DNA of 64,000 bases from CAZHNW01 sp942491575 (GCA_942491575.1 CALOBT010000025.1:2542001-2606000); one strand, 5' to 3'; positions 54,572-63,996 are shown, numbered from the stretch's first letter. Program-made: numbers and translations. Notes: a model not told the origin generated them from the letters alone.

Positions 54572-55789
54572 TTAGTTGATCAAAGTATATCCGGTTTCCT
54601 GATGCTGAGTCAGGTCAAGTCCGATATTTTCATCTCGCTTTTCAACACGGAGTCCAAGCAGTTTATCTACTATTTTAAAAAGTATAAAGGTACCTACCGC
54701 AGAAAATACAATGGCAATGACAACTGACATGAATTGAATCCAGAGCAGTTTAGGATTTCCGTGCAGAAGCCCATCTGTACCGCCTATTGATTTACTGGCA
54801 AATATACCAGTTGCCAGAGCGCCGAATATACCGGCTATACCATGGACACCAAAGACATCCAGAGAATCATCATAACCGAATTTTTCTTTAACGTACATTA
54901 CAAAAATAAAACCAAATATCGAACCGCCAATACCGATAATAATTGCCGACATGGGACTTACGAATCCCGCTGCGGGAGTAACTGCAACAAGGCCGGCCAC
55001 CGCCCCTGTGATAACTCCAAGCAGGGTTGGCTTTTCATTAAGAATCCAGTCAAGAACCATCCATGTTACGGCCCCGCCTGCGGCTGCCACATGTGTATTG
55101 ACAAATGCAAAAATCGTCTGATCACCCACACCGAGGGCACTCCCTGCATTGAAACCGAACCATCCAAACCATAGGAAGCCCGCACCGAGTACCGAAATGG
55201 GAAGATTATGAGGCGAACTCGACATTCCACCGCCGCTCCTTTTTCCAAGCATGAGTGCAAAGACAAGTGCGGAGACTCCTGCAGTAATATGAATTACTGT
55301 TCCTCCTGCAAAATCAAGGGCACCATGACCAGCAAGCCATCCCCCGCTTCCCCATACCCAGTGTGCCATGGGATCGTAAATGAATGTTGACCAGAGAACC
55401 GTAAAAAGAAGAAAACCGGAAAATTTAATTCTTTCCACAAAGGCCCCTATTATCAGGGCGGGGGTTATAACGGCAAACATCATTTGAAACATCATAAAAA
55501 GCATATGGGGTATCTTATGCCCTTCCAGAGGCTTCAGGGTAACACCGGAAAGACCTGCATAATCAAGGTTTCCGATAATACCGCCTACATCAGGTCCGAA
55601 GGCAAGACTATATCCGAAAAGAACCCACTGCAGAGAAATCACGCCAAGGATAATCATTGACTGCATGAGTACCGATAAAACATTTTTTTTTCGAACAAGC
55701 CCTCCGTAAAAAAAGGCAAGTGTTGGCGTCATCATCATAACGAGTGCTGTCGCAATAAGCATCCACGCCGTATCTGTGTAATTGATCAT
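54572..55789 (-). CDS. amtB: Ammonium transporter
   Basis: 405 residues, eleven membrane helices, no long signal peptide. Pore residues: the twin-His sites lie in HITAGVSALVFAL and FGVHGIAGIFGALATG, and the outer Trp/Phe gate region is in AHWVWGSGGWLAGHGALDFAGG (seen as separate blocks). It transports ammonium into the cell. It is the first gene of an operon with the PII gene. A sigma-70-like promoter is seen close upstream. Confidence 0.93.
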   Translation of the reverse strand: MINYTDTAWMLIATALVMMMTPTLAFFYGGLVRKKNVLSVLMQSMIILGVISLQWVLFGYSLAFGPDVGGIIGNLDYAGLSGVTLKPLEGHKIPHMLFMMFQMMFAVITPALIIGAFVERIKFSGFLLFTVLWSTFIYDPMAHWVWGSGGWLAGHGALDFAGGTVIHITAGVSALVFALMLGKRSGGGMSSSPHNLPISVLGAGFLWFGWFGFNAGSALGVGDQTIFAFVNTHVAAAGGAVTWMVLDWILNEKPTLLGVITGAVAGLVAVTPAAGFVSPMSAIIIGIGGSIFGFIFVMYVKEKFGYDDSLDVFGVHGIAGIFGALATGIFASKSIGGTDGLLHGNPKLLWIQFMSVVIAIVFSAVGTFILFKIVDKLLGLRVEKRDENIGLDLTQHQETGYTLIN

Positions 55790-55820
55790 ATACAGCCTCC
55801 ATTCAATTTTGATAAAGATT

Positions 55821-55849
55821 AAAATATATCTGGATTAAAAAAACGTCAA
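55821..55849 (-). promoter_or_regulatory. Sigma-70-like promoter of amtB-PII operon
   Basis: On the minus strand TTGACG, a 17-base spacer, and TATTTT; the -10 lies about 32 bases before the amtB start. No sigma-54 motif is seen at this locus. Confidence 0.55.
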
Positions 55850-55926
55850 GGGGAGATAACGAATAACATGCCTTATACTATTCAATTTAACAAAGGCGTA
55901 ATAAAAATCAATTTTCGAATCAACTA

Positions 55927-55986
55927 CGTAACATGACCGTAACATTTCGCATAACGTTAACGAGACTGTGTTACATTTGTGTTACG
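55927..55986. promoter_or_regulatory. Cluster of TAAC/GTTA half-sites upstream of amtB
   Basis: Within 60 bases there are two CGTAACAT copies 11 bases apart, a central TAACGTTA palindrome, and two TGTTAC copies 11 bases apart in the opposite sense. The near-symmetry and one-turn spacing suggest a multi-site operator. It lies 140-200 bases upstream of amtB and 230-290 upstream of the PhnA-type gene. The remainder of the 55790-56212 gap is AT-rich with no gene. Confidence 0.6.
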
Positions 55987-56212
55987 CAACCAGTTCTGAA
56001 GCAATTTACAATTTAAATATATTTGTATTTATCCGATAAAAAAATTTCACATAATTTTCCAAGTCTCAAAAGAAACAGGAGACAGGAGGATCACATAAAT
56101 CATACCAATCCCGGATTATAATCATTCAATATTTTATCCTTTTCTTGACATAAAAACACCATACTGCTATCTAACAATTAAACTAATCAAAACAACGGAA
56201 CGGGAGAATATA

Positions 56213-56608
56213 ATGACCAAGGGATATGAAAAGAACCGGGAACGGATAGCGGCATTGAATTCACTGGGGAAAAATCTCGCCAGGAGATCAGGATCAAAAT
56301 GCGAACTCTGTTTCGCGTCGAAGGTACCTCTTTATACTGTGGAAGTCCCCCCCGCTCCTGCGGAACCTGAACTAGAGGGGTGTATTTCAATCTGCGAAAC
56401 ATGCCGAGATCAGATTGAAAATCCAAAAAAAGCAGACCCTGATCACTGGCGATGCCTCAACGAGTCCGCCTGGAGCGAGGTTGTCGCCGTAAAAATTACA
56501 GCAGTAAGAATGCTGCGCAGACTTGGGAGCGAACACCAGTGGGCCCATGACCTGCTGGAAGACATCTATCTTGATCCCGAGGAGGAGGTATGGGCCAATC
56601 AGGCCTGA
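56213..56608 (+). CDS. phnA: PhnA-type protein
   Basis: 131 residues. The Cys pairs GSKCELCFAS and ISICETCRD form the zinc site, followed by NPKKADPDHWRCLNES and AVRMLRRLGSEHQWA, which match PhnA family proteins. The name comes from a reported phosphonoacetate hydrolase link, but most members lack a proved role. GGGAG precedes the ATG. It converges on the DAHP synthase gene. Confidence 0.85.
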   Translation: MTKGYEKNRERIAALNSLGKNLARRSGSKCELCFASKVPLYTVEVPPAPAEPELEGCISICETCRDQIENPKKADPDHWRCLNESAWSEVVAVKITAVRMLRRLGSEHQWAHDLLEDIYLDPEEEVWANQA

Positions 56609-56620
56609 TTCAAAGAAATT

Positions 56621-57967
56621 TCAGCTTTTCAGGTTCCGGCTCTTCACGAGGAAATCTGCAATGAGAAAAGCCATCTCGAGGCTCTGACTGTAGTTGAGAC
56701 GGGGATCACAGTAACTCTGGTAGTTAATATTGAGATCATCACCGGTAAGTTCTGCGGCACCGCCGATACACTCTGTGACATTATCTCCCGTCAGTTCGAA
56801 ATGGACCCCTCCCAGGGTGGTTCCTTCTGAAGTATGAATTTCTGCTGCGAGCCGCAGTTCCTTCATGATCTCGGTGAAGTCCCGGGTCTTTCGTTCCCCG
56901 GATTTAATAATGTTTCCATGCATCGGATCACAACTCCAGGTTACGGGAATACCCAATGAATTTATTTCCCTCAGGAGCGGGGCAAGTTTACTCTCTATTT
57001 TTTCAGAACCCATACGTGTTATAATGGTGAGACGCCCCTTCTCCCCCGCAGGATTTAATACTTCAACAAGCCTTTTTAATTCATCCGGTGTAGTATCAGG
57101 CCCTGCCTTGACACCTATTGGATTGCTGATACCGCGGAAATATTCCACATGGGCACCGTCAATTGCACGGGTGCGGTCACCTATCCAGAGAAAATGAGCG
57201 CCCAGGTTATAGTAATTTTCCCTCTCACTGTCAAATCTGGTTAATGCCTCCTCGTAACCGAGGAGGAGTCCTTCATGAGAAATAAAAAAATCAACTGAGC
57301 CGAGGGATTCTCCCCTGACGCCACCGAAGGATTCCATAAAATTGATGGCATCGAGAATTCTTTCCGCCATTTCATGGTATCGTTCCCACTGCTTAGTATT
57401 CTTAAAAGCCTGGAGGTCCCATGAGAAGGGATGATGCAGGTCAGCAAATCCCCCCTTAATCATGGCCCTGATATAATTTAATGTAGCGACGGAGTTATGG
57501 TAGGTTTCGAAAAGCCGGTCAGGGTCCGGTTCCCTTAAATTTTTTACCGCCTCAAATGCATTAACGCTGTCACCACGATAAACGGGCAACTGTTCACCCT
57601 TTACATCTTCAAAATCATTTGATCTCGGTTTTGAATACTGCCCTGCAATTCTTCCCAGGCGTACTACTGGACGGCGTGCTCCGTAGGCTAAAATTACGCT
57701 CATCTGGAGGAGTATTTTTATTTTATCGGTGATGGAAGTTTCATTGCAATCAATGAAACGCTCTGCGCAGTCACCCCCCTGCAGAATGAAGGACTTCCCG
57801 TCTCCCGCTTCAGCAACCTGTCTTTTCAGGTTTTCCACCTCTCCGGGAGAGACGATGGGGGGAGAGGCTGCAACCCGCCGCAATACCGATTCGAGTTTTT
57901 CCGAATCACTGTATTGCGGCTGCTGCTGCGCCTTAAAACTGCGCCAGCTGTTTTTATTCCAGGGCAT
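56621..57967 (-). CDS. Class II DAHP synthase
   Basis: 448 residues, the plant/microbial class II type. It joins phosphoenolpyruvate and erythrose-4-phosphate to make DAHP, the entry to the shikimate pathway. Family wording: SFILQGGDCAERF near residue 60, RLGRIAGQYSKPRS near 105, EALTRFDSERENYYNLGAHFLWIGDRTRA in the middle (seen as separate blocks), and ITRMGSEKI, CDPMHGNI late. It starts 14 bases after the lipase gene on the same strand. Together with pabB/pabC it supplies aromatic and folate precursors. Confidence 0.92.
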   Translation of the reverse strand: MPWNKNSWRSFKAQQQPQYSDSEKLESVLRRVAASPPIVSPGEVENLKRQVAEAGDGKSFILQGGDCAERFIDCNETSITDKIKILLQMSVILAYGARRPVVRLGRIAGQYSKPRSNDFEDVKGEQLPVYRGDSVNAFEAVKNLREPDPDRLFETYHNSVATLNYIRAMIKGGFADLHHPFSWDLQAFKNTKQWERYHEMAERILDAINFMESFGGVRGESLGSVDFFISHEGLLLGYEEALTRFDSERENYYNLGAHFLWIGDRTRAIDGAHVEYFRGISNPIGVKAGPDTTPDELKRLVEVLNPAGEKGRLTIITRMGSEKIESKLAPLLREINSLGIPVTWSCDPMHGNIIKSGERKTRDFTEIMKELRLAAEIHTSEGTTLGGVHFELTGDNVTECIGGAAELTGDDLNINYQSYCDPRLNYSQSLEMAFLIADFLVKSRNLKS

Positions 57968-57981
57968 AAAAAGGTGGCCTG

Positions 57982-59097
57982 TTACTTTTTAGCCTTCTTT
58001 GAGGTTGCCTTCTTTTTAGTTTTTGCAGCTGTCTTGCCTTTAGCCTTTGTCTTTGTACTGCTTTTTTTAGCGGAAGCCTTTTTGGTCGGGGCCTTCTTTT
58101 TGGCTGCTTTTTTTGCAGGTGCTTTCTTTTTCGCGGCCTTTTTTGCGGGGACTTTTTTCTTAGCCGATTTTTTTACAGCTGCCTTTTTCTTTGATGCAGT
58201 CTTTTTGGCAGCTGCTTTTTTCTTCGGGGCTGCCTTTCCTGCTTTTGACGCACCCGTATGGCTCAAAATCCATGCAGCTACAACTTCCAGCACCTTCTTC
58301 TTATCGTCTCCGGCTTCATTCATGGTCTCATGAAACAATCCCTGGAAAACATGTAGTTCTTTATCTGCAGATATGGCTTTTTCGTAAACCTCTTTGCTCC
58401 CATCAAGGCCGGCAATGGGATCATCACTTCCATGAAAAACCATCAGGGGCATGGTCAGCTCTATTGCGCGATTGAGGCACTCCTCTTCTGCTGCCATAAA
58501 CTCAAAACCGAAACGTGCGGATACACGGTCGTGTACCAGGGGATCATTTTCATAGGCATCAATAACATCCGGATCATGCGAAAGTCCCTTTGAGTCGAGA
58601 CCGTTTGAAAGGGAAAGGCCCGGTAATATCTTTGAAAATATATTTGCAACGGTTTTTAAAACTACAGGAATTGGTGTTGCCGGAAGAAAACCTCCGGAAG
58701 AAAGTATCAGGCCGTCTATATCAGATCCGTACTCAAGGGCATACTTACAGGCAATTACTCCCCCAAGGCTGTGTCCGAGCATAATCATGGGCAGTTTATC
58801 ATTCTGCTCTTTTACCAAATTTACGAAATGCTTCAGGTCACTGGTATAGTCTGAAAATGATTCGATATGCCCCTTTTTCCCCTTTGATTTTCCATGACCT
58901 CGATGGTCCAGTGCATAGATGGATATTTTTTTATTATTCAGGGTATCAACAATATTTTGATATCTGCCGGAATGTTCACCAAGTCCGTGTACAAGTACCA
59001 GAATACCTTTTGGGTTTTCAACAGTCCATCTTTGAAAAAATATTTCATTTGCTCCGGAACCGATGAAAGTACCTTTTTCATGCTTATAAGAATTCAT
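57982..59097 (-). CDS. Alpha/beta hydrolase (monoglyceride-lipase-like) with histone-H1-like tail
   Basis: 371 residues. The lipase core (1-280): LVLVHGLGEHSGRY near 34, YALDHRGHGKSKGKKGHIES near 61, nucleophile Ser110 in MLGHSLGG, Asp in FHGSDDPIAG near 226, His in GLFHETMNE near 255. It resembles monoacylglycerol lipases. From about residue 286 to the end the protein is almost only Lys, Ala, Pro, Ser and Thr in units such as KKKAAAKKTAS and KKAPAKKAAKK, the style of bacterial histone-H1-like proteins. Both parts are in one frame with no stop. GAGGAG precedes the ATG. Confidence 0.85.
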   Translation of the reverse strand: MNSYKHEKGTFIGSGANEIFFQRWTVENPKGILVLVHGLGEHSGRYQNIVDTLNNKKISIYALDHRGHGKSKGKKGHIESFSDYTSDLKHFVNLVKEQNDKLPMIMLGHSLGGVIACKYALEYGSDIDGLILSSGGFLPATPIPVVLKTVANIFSKILPGLSLSNGLDSKGLSHDPDVIDAYENDPLVHDRVSARFGFEFMAAEEECLNRAIELTMPLMVFHGSDDPIAGLDGSKEVYEKAISADKELHVFQGLFHETMNEAGDDKKKVLEVVAAWILSHTGASKAGKAAPKKKAAAKKTASKKKAAVKKSAKKKVPAKKAAKKKAPAKKAAKKKAPTKKASAKKSSTKTKAKGKTAAKTKKKATSKKAKK

Positions 59098-59256
59098 AAA
59101 ACAACTCCTCTAAAAAACTTTTTATTTTTCCCCACGAGAGGTCGCTTCTCAATGGAGGGCCCCAATTATAATGTTATGGGAAAATGCTGCCGGTTAATTC
59201 AGCATTCTGAATCGTTCATTAATACACAGCGGCGACGGCATGTCCATTAAAAAAAA

Positions 59257-60627
59257 TTACTCGCAGTCTTTGATGGAAATTAATGGTACTTTTTTCCCAT
59301 GATAGAGGACAGGGACAAGGGGTTCATCCCGATTAAATTTTCGTCTCCGCACCAGTGGTGACTGAGGATAAAAATTTACCAGGGCCCTATAATAATATTT
59401 TGCCTTATTGTGAAGACCAAGACGCGAAAAGCCCCGGTAGAGATCATAGTATACCCGATCTGCCCCGGGTCCCGTCTGCTCCATGGAATGTGCAGCGGAA
59501 AGCATTAAAAGGCCACGGGAAACATTTCGCCGCGAATATACAAGGTACCGGCCACGGCGAAGGAGTGAGGCGTAGTCTCCCTTCTTGATGGCAACGGTAA
59601 AACCCGTCTGAAGAATCATGCTGCTGTTCCCGCAGGTATTTCTAAAATAAAAACGGAGACGGTGACCGCCGGGAAAGAGTTCACCGCCGTAGAGGATTCG
59701 ATATTTCCCCGGCCCGCAGGGGCGGTAACGAATGGGGACATCATCAAGGGTAACCTTCAGGCTACCCGGTGCAACTCCCCTGCCGGGACAGTCACTCTTG
59801 ATTTTTATATAGATGGCGGGATTTTTTTCTTTTATCATGTTCTGGAGATAGGAAGTATTATCAATGTCTGAATCTATTTCGACAACCGCCGTGGGTAGTC
59901 CATGTTTGAAGTATCGGGACAGGGCCTTGAAGTATGCCTCCGCTTCCCGGACATTGTACTGGAGGTCCGCAAGGCGACGGGCATGTTTCTCCTCGCTGAA
60001 AAATCCCCCCTCACCGATTACACCGGGACAGACATCCCTGGTCTTTCGGAGAATTCTTGTCCCCGTTTCCCTGAATACGGAGAAGTCGGAAATCACCTTT
60101 CCCTTTTCATCCATGATGCGATGAAGTTCATCCTGCAGCACCACGGCAAAATCGTAGCTGGCACGGCGCTGATACCGGTTGCCCCAGATTAAAACTGAAG
60201 GATAATTTACCGAATCAGTCCTCCTGGGAGAACCATTATGATGGATACTGACGAGAATATCCGGTTTTGTTTTGCTCACCATGGCAACCCGCTTCTCCAG
60301 GTCAACATCGGGGGAGGAAGTCCTGCTCATGATAACTTCCGCTCCGGCAAGGGTCAGCATGTCCCGGAGGATCAGGCCCACGCGGAGGTTTACCGATTCT
60401 TCCGTCACGCCGTGAACCCCCTCGCGAAAGCGGTCACCCTCCGTGGTCGTACCATGCCCGGGATCCAGAAATATTTTTCTTGTCTTAAGCCACTGATGCT
60501 TCTCGCAATCGATAGCCCCGCTGTAGCGTGGATAGTCGCGAAAAGAAAAACTTCCTTCGCCGCATGAAAAGAGAAAAAGAAACAGGAAAAAAACCGGTAA
60601 TTTTCTAGAGTACCTGTATAGGTCCAT
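59257..60627 (-). CDS. N-acetylmuramoyl-L-alanine amidase, lipoprotein
   Basis: 456 residues. A lipobox-like signal (FLFLFLFSCGEG) suggests lipid anchoring. The Amidase_3 domain (about 50-240) has IFLDPGHGTTTEGD, VSIHHNGS and GEGGFFSEEKH, covering the zinc ligands and catalytic Glu. It cleaves peptidoglycan stem peptides. The C-terminal half is unrecognised beta-rich then helical sequence. Its start overlaps the end of the MlaF-like gene by 23 bases, so they are coupled. Confidence 0.85.
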   Translation of the reverse strand: MDLYRYSRKLPVFFLFLFLFSCGEGSFSFRDYPRYSGAIDCEKHQWLKTRKIFLDPGHGTTTEGDRFREGVHGVTEESVNLRVGLILRDMLTLAGAEVIMSRTSSPDVDLEKRVAMVSKTKPDILVSIHHNGSPRRTDSVNYPSVLIWGNRYQRRASYDFAVVLQDELHRIMDEKGKVISDFSVFRETGTRILRKTRDVCPGVIGEGGFFSEEKHARRLADLQYNVREAEAYFKALSRYFKHGLPTAVVEIDSDIDNTSYLQNMIKEKNPAIYIKIKSDCPGRGVAPGSLKVTLDDVPIRYRPCGPGKYRILYGGELFPGGHRLRFYFRNTCGNSSMILQTGFTVAIKKGDYASLLRRGRYLVYSRRNVSRGLLMLSAAHSMEQTGPGADRVYYDLYRGFSRLGLHNKAKYYYRALVNFYPQSPLVRRRKFNRDEPLVPVLYHGKKVPLISIKDCE

Positions 60628-61366
60628 TGGCCCTTCCTTCTATAAACTGTTGAACATAGGGATTATCAGAATACTGAACCTCTTCGGGGGTTCCGGTAAA
60701 AATAATTTCTCCATCATAGAGCATGGCGACACGGTCAGCAATTCGGTAGGCGGATTTCATGTCATGGGTAACCACAACGGAGGTGATGCCGTGTTTTTCA
60801 CGCATCTTTAAAATCAGCCGGTCTACGGCCCCCCCGGTAATGGGATCGACCCCCGTGGTGGGCTCATCATAGAGCATAATCTCAGGCCTGATGGCGATGG
60901 CGCGGGCGAGGCCCACTCGCTTCTGCATTCCCCCGGAGAGTTCCGAGGGGCGTTTCATTTCGATATTTCGGAGTCCCACCTCTTCAAGGAGTTCAGGTAC
61001 GAGGCGTGCAATCTCATCTTCGGGAACATCCTTGCGGCGCATTCCGAAGGCAATATTATCATAAATGTTCATGGAGTCGAAGAGGGCCGCCCCCTGGAAA
61101 AGGATACAGTACTTCTCCTGGATGCGGATTCGTTCGTCCTCACCGGCGGTGGTATAGTTGACGCCGTCGACGAAAATTTCCCCGGAATCAGGCTGCAGAA
61201 TCCCCACCAGGTGCTTCATTATTACGGATTTACCCGTGCCGGATTTGCCGATGACACAGAGTACTTCCCCCTCGTAGACCTCCAGGTTCAGTCCGTTGAG
61301 AATAACCTTGGGGCCAAAGGCCTTGTGGAGATCAACGATACGTATTTTTTCTTTTCGTTCATTCAT
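60605..61366 (-). CDS. MlaF-like ABC transporter ATPase
   Basis: 253 residues. Walker A GKSGTGKS near 40, signature ELSGGMQKR near 143, Walker B IMLYDEPTTGVDP near 163. The TTGVDPITGGAVD and FQGAALFDSMNI wording is that of Mla/Mce phospholipid-trafficking ATPases. No permease or MCE protein is in the window; they may lie elsewhere. It is followed at once by the amidase gene. Confidence 0.88.
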   Translation of the reverse strand: MNERKEKIRIVDLHKAFGPKVILNGLNLEVYEGEVLCVIGKSGTGKSVIMKHLVGILQPDSGEIFVDGVNYTTAGEDERIRIQEKYCILFQGAALFDSMNIYDNIAFGMRRKDVPEDEIARLVPELLEEVGLRNIEMKRPSELSGGMQKRVGLARAIAIRPEIMLYDEPTTGVDPITGGAVDRLILKMREKHGITSVVVTHDMKSAYRIADRVAMLYDGEIIFTGTPEEVQYSDNPYVQQFIEGRANGPIQVL

Positions 61367-61591
61367 ATAGATTGTCTTTCCTGACTATAATGATGCAGCA
61401 TAGCCGGTTTTAGTCAAGTCTTTTGGGGGGAAGTTATTTTTCCTTGAACCACCACTTTCTATGCCCTCTGAAATGCTGGTTGAGCTACAGGCCCTCCGTT
61501 AAATTAAAAAATTTACACTACAATATGATTTTAATTGACATTTGACAAAAATAAAAGATCTTTCAATATATTTTATTATTTTGGAGCAATA

Positions 61592-62143
61592 ATGAAACCT
61601 TTCAAATTTATTTTCATCGTAATTATTTTACTCGGCACCAGCTTCACTATTTCATGTGATTCGGAAGAATCCGGTGATTCCCTGGTGCGCCCCGCAAAGA
61701 TGCCCGAATCAATAGAATCAGCCAATGGAGTATGGTATATTACTGAAATAAGGGATTATGATGAAGATTCAGGATGGATAGAAGATAAATTCCCCTTAAC
61801 TGCCTCTGAAGGTTCCTATGCTGCAACCAGCCAACTCTACCTTCAGTTCAACACCTCATCTGTTGTTTCAAGAGAATATTATCAATTTTCAAAAAGCAAT
61901 GTCCCCGAATTGCCAGAAGGAATCTGGTACTGCTCAGATAATGACGAAGACTATAAAATTGTCGGAACAACTTTAACAAAATATGATGGAGGTGATAATC
62001 CGGTAAATATTTACACAGTCACACTTGAAGATTGGGATTTAACCCTTGATACAGGAGAGGGAGAATGGATTAAGGCAACATTTGTAGATACATCCATGAT
62101 TGCCTCTGCTTTGGAAAATTGTAACATTGTTGAAAGTGAATAA
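61592..62143 (+). CDS. Acidic lipoprotein of unknown function
   Basis: About 183 residues from the ATG at 61592 (TTGGAG eight bases before). The signal and lipobox (IILLGTSFTISCDS) give a lipid-anchored, probably surface or periplasmic protein. The mature part is acidic and beta-rich (WYITEIRDYDEDSGW, WDLTLDTGEGEWIKATF), reminiscent of lipocalin-like or DUF5004-type lipoproteins. No function is recognised. Confidence 0.7.
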   Translation: MKPFKFIFIVIILLGTSFTISCDSEESGDSLVRPAKMPESIESANGVWYITEIRDYDEDSGWIEDKFPLTASEGSYAATSQLYLQFNTSSVVSREYYQFSKSNVPELPEGIWYCSDNDEDYKIVGTTLTKYDGGDNPVNIYTVTLEDWDLTLDTGEGEWIKATFVDTSMIASALENCNIVESE

Positions 62144-62274
62144 TTTCTAGACATCACCATTCCCCGGTATTTTCGACTGCATGGCAGTGTTAATTTATAA
62201 AACATCTCCCCTCGTTGTTGCCTGTTATCCTTTTCATCCCACTGGTCATATTTGACCGTTATTTGCACATTTAT

Positions 62275-62419
62275 TACATTTTTGTACCGCGCGCAGGCTT
62301 TATTTTTCCGTTTTTAATAAATCTATCTCCCCGCCAGTGAAAAAAATACGGATTTTTGCCTGTTTCAGTTTCAATTGATACATTTTTGTATCATTTAATT
62401 TATCCGTTACATTTTTGTA
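62275..62419. promoter_or_regulatory. Three TACATTTTTGTA sites upstream of second ammonium transporter
   Basis: Copies lie at 62275-62286, 62379-62390 (within the longer GATACATTTTTGTATC) and 62408-62419. Each is a short inverted repeat TACA-N4-TGTA. They sit 170-320 bases upstream of the sigma-54 promoter, where enhancer-binding activators usually bind. The rest of the 62144-62658 gap is AT-rich with no gene. Confidence 0.6.
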
Positions 62420-62589
62420 CCGGATTATTAATATTATTCCTCTTCCTCCAGAATCGATCTCCGGTTTCCCTGAAGAGGATATAAACTTCCCCCGCTGATA
62501 AGAACTGCTTCAAGGGTGAAAATTCTTTTTTTTCAATCCTGAGTCCAATGTTTATGCAAATTTATTTTTTTTCCACTTCTCCGCTGATT

Positions 62590-62605
62590 TTGGCACAGAT
62601 CCTGC
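62590..62605 (+). promoter_or_regulatory. Sigma-54 promoter of second ammonium transporter
   Basis: TTGGCAC-N5-CTGC; the GG (62592-62593) and GC (62604-62605) are exactly ten bases apart, as in the -24/-12 consensus. It lies 54 bases before the GTG start of the transporter. Confidence 0.75.
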
Positions 62606-62658
62606 GTTATATATGTCCATCATCGGAATTTGTAAAAAAATTAAAGGAGGACATACAA

Positions 62659-63996
62659 GTGTTATCACGAAAAAAAATAATTCTAACGGCACTTATGATG
62701 ATATCCCTGGCTACTGCACTCTTCGCGGAAGAGGCCGCAGCTGAGGCGATAAAACCAATCAACGTTGTCTGGACCCTGCTTGCGGCGTTCCTGGTATTTT
62801 TCATGCAGGCGGGCTTTGCCATGGTTGAAGTCGGTTTTACCCGGGCAAAAAATGCCGGTAATATCATCATGAAAAACCTGATGGATTTCTCCGTCGGATC
62901 TATCGCCTTTTTCATTATAGGCTTTGGTCTCATGTATGGAGATTCAATTTCAGGTTTTCTGGGGGGAAGTAAGTTCATGCTTTCATCAGCAGACCCTTCC
63001 TCACCTGCAGGACTCTGGGAATATACCTACTGGCTTTTCCAGGCAGTATTTGCCGCCACGGCAGCCACAATAGTTTCAGGCGGAATGGCGGAAAGGACAA
63101 AGTTTACATCATACCTGATTTACAGTCTGGTAATAACTGCGGTAATCTACCCGATATCCGGTCACTGGATCTGGGGCGGGGGATGGCTTGCTAAACTCGG
63201 TTTCGTTGACTTTGCCGGCTCTACCGTTGTCCACAGTGTAGGCGGATGGGCAGCCCTCATGGGAGCCCTGGTTCTTGGACCCCGTATTGGCAAATATACC
63301 TCAGATGGTAAACCCAAGGCAATTCCGGGACACAATATTCCCCTGGCTTCACTCGGTGTATTTATCCTCTGGTTCGGATGGTTCGGTTTCAATGCCGGGA
63401 GTACAGTGGCGGGTGACAACCTCACCATTGGTTTTATCGCCCTGAATACGAACCTTGCAGCAGCTGCAGGGGCCATCGTTGCCATGTTTACGGTATGGAT
63501 CAAATCAGGCAAACCTGATGTTTCCATGAGCCTCAACGGCGCCCTGGCGGGACTGGTGGCAATTACTGCGGGCTGTGCTTCTGTTTCTCCCATGAATTCA
63601 ATTATCATCGGGGCAATTGCCGGCCTGTTAGTAGTACTCTCTGTTGAATTTATCGATTTCAAATTAAAAATCGATGACCCCGTTGGAGCAGTATCGGTTC
63701 ACGGTGTAGCAGGTGCAGTCGGTACCATCCTGGTTGGACTCTTTGCAGAGGCTAAATTTGCAGGGGCGGGCATCAATGGTCTCTTCTACGGGGGCGGCTT
63801 CAAGCTTCTCGGTGTACAGGCACTTGGTGCAGGGGCAATTCTCGTATGGGTTGTGGCAACCATGGGAATAATTTTCTTTATTATAAAGAAAACAGTTGGC
63901 CTCAGGGTATCACGGGAAGAGGAACTTCGCGGACTAGATATAGACGAACATGGAATGGAAGCATATCCTTCCTTCCAGATATTCAATTCTCAGTAG
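62659..63996 (+). CDS. amt: Ammonium transporter with signal peptide
   Basis: 445 residues from a GTG with AAAGGAGG eight bases before it; an upstream in-frame ATG at 62548 precedes the promoter and is rejected. A cleavable signal (IILTALMMISLATALFAEE) precedes the Amt core: FMQAGFAMVEVGFTRAKNAGN, GHWIWGGGWLAKLGFVDFAGS (seen as separate blocks), STVVHSVGGWAALMG and VSVHGVAGAVGT with the twin His. It is distinct from the 54572 transporter, which lacks a signal. TAGGAGG at the stop codon suggests a coupled gene just beyond the window, likely PII. Confidence 0.92.
   Translation: MLSRKKIILTALMMISLATALFAEEAAAEAIKPINVVWTLLAAFLVFFMQAGFAMVEVGFTRAKNAGNIIMKNLMDFSVGSIAFFIIGFGLMYGDSISGFLGGSKFMLSSADPSSPAGLWEYTYWLFQAVFAATAATIVSGGMAERTKFTSYLIYSLVITAVIYPISGHWIWGGGWLAKLGFVDFAGSTVVHSVGGWAALMGALVLGPRIGKYTSDGKPKAIPGHNIPLASLGVFILWFGWFGFNAGSTVAGDNLTIGFIALNTNLAAAAGAIVAMFTVWIKSGKPDVSMSLNGALAGLVAITAGCASVSPMNSIIIGAIAGLLVVLSVEFIDFKLKIDDPVGAVSVHGVAGAVGTILVGLFAEAKFAGAGINGLFYGGGFKLLGVQALGAGAILVWVVATMGIIFFIIKKTVGLRVSREEELRGLDIDEHGMEAYPSFQIFNSQ

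Noticed and set aside
57914..58333. Plus-strand Phe/Ala-rich frame that looks like a membrane protein
   Set aside because: It is the antisense of the Lys/Ala-rich tail of the lipase gene (AAA/AAG read as TTT/CTT).
62275..62419. Start of a CRISPR-like array (three repeats)
   Set aside because: Repeats are only 12 bases with unequal spacing (104 and 29 bases) and no cas genes; regulatory sites are more likely.
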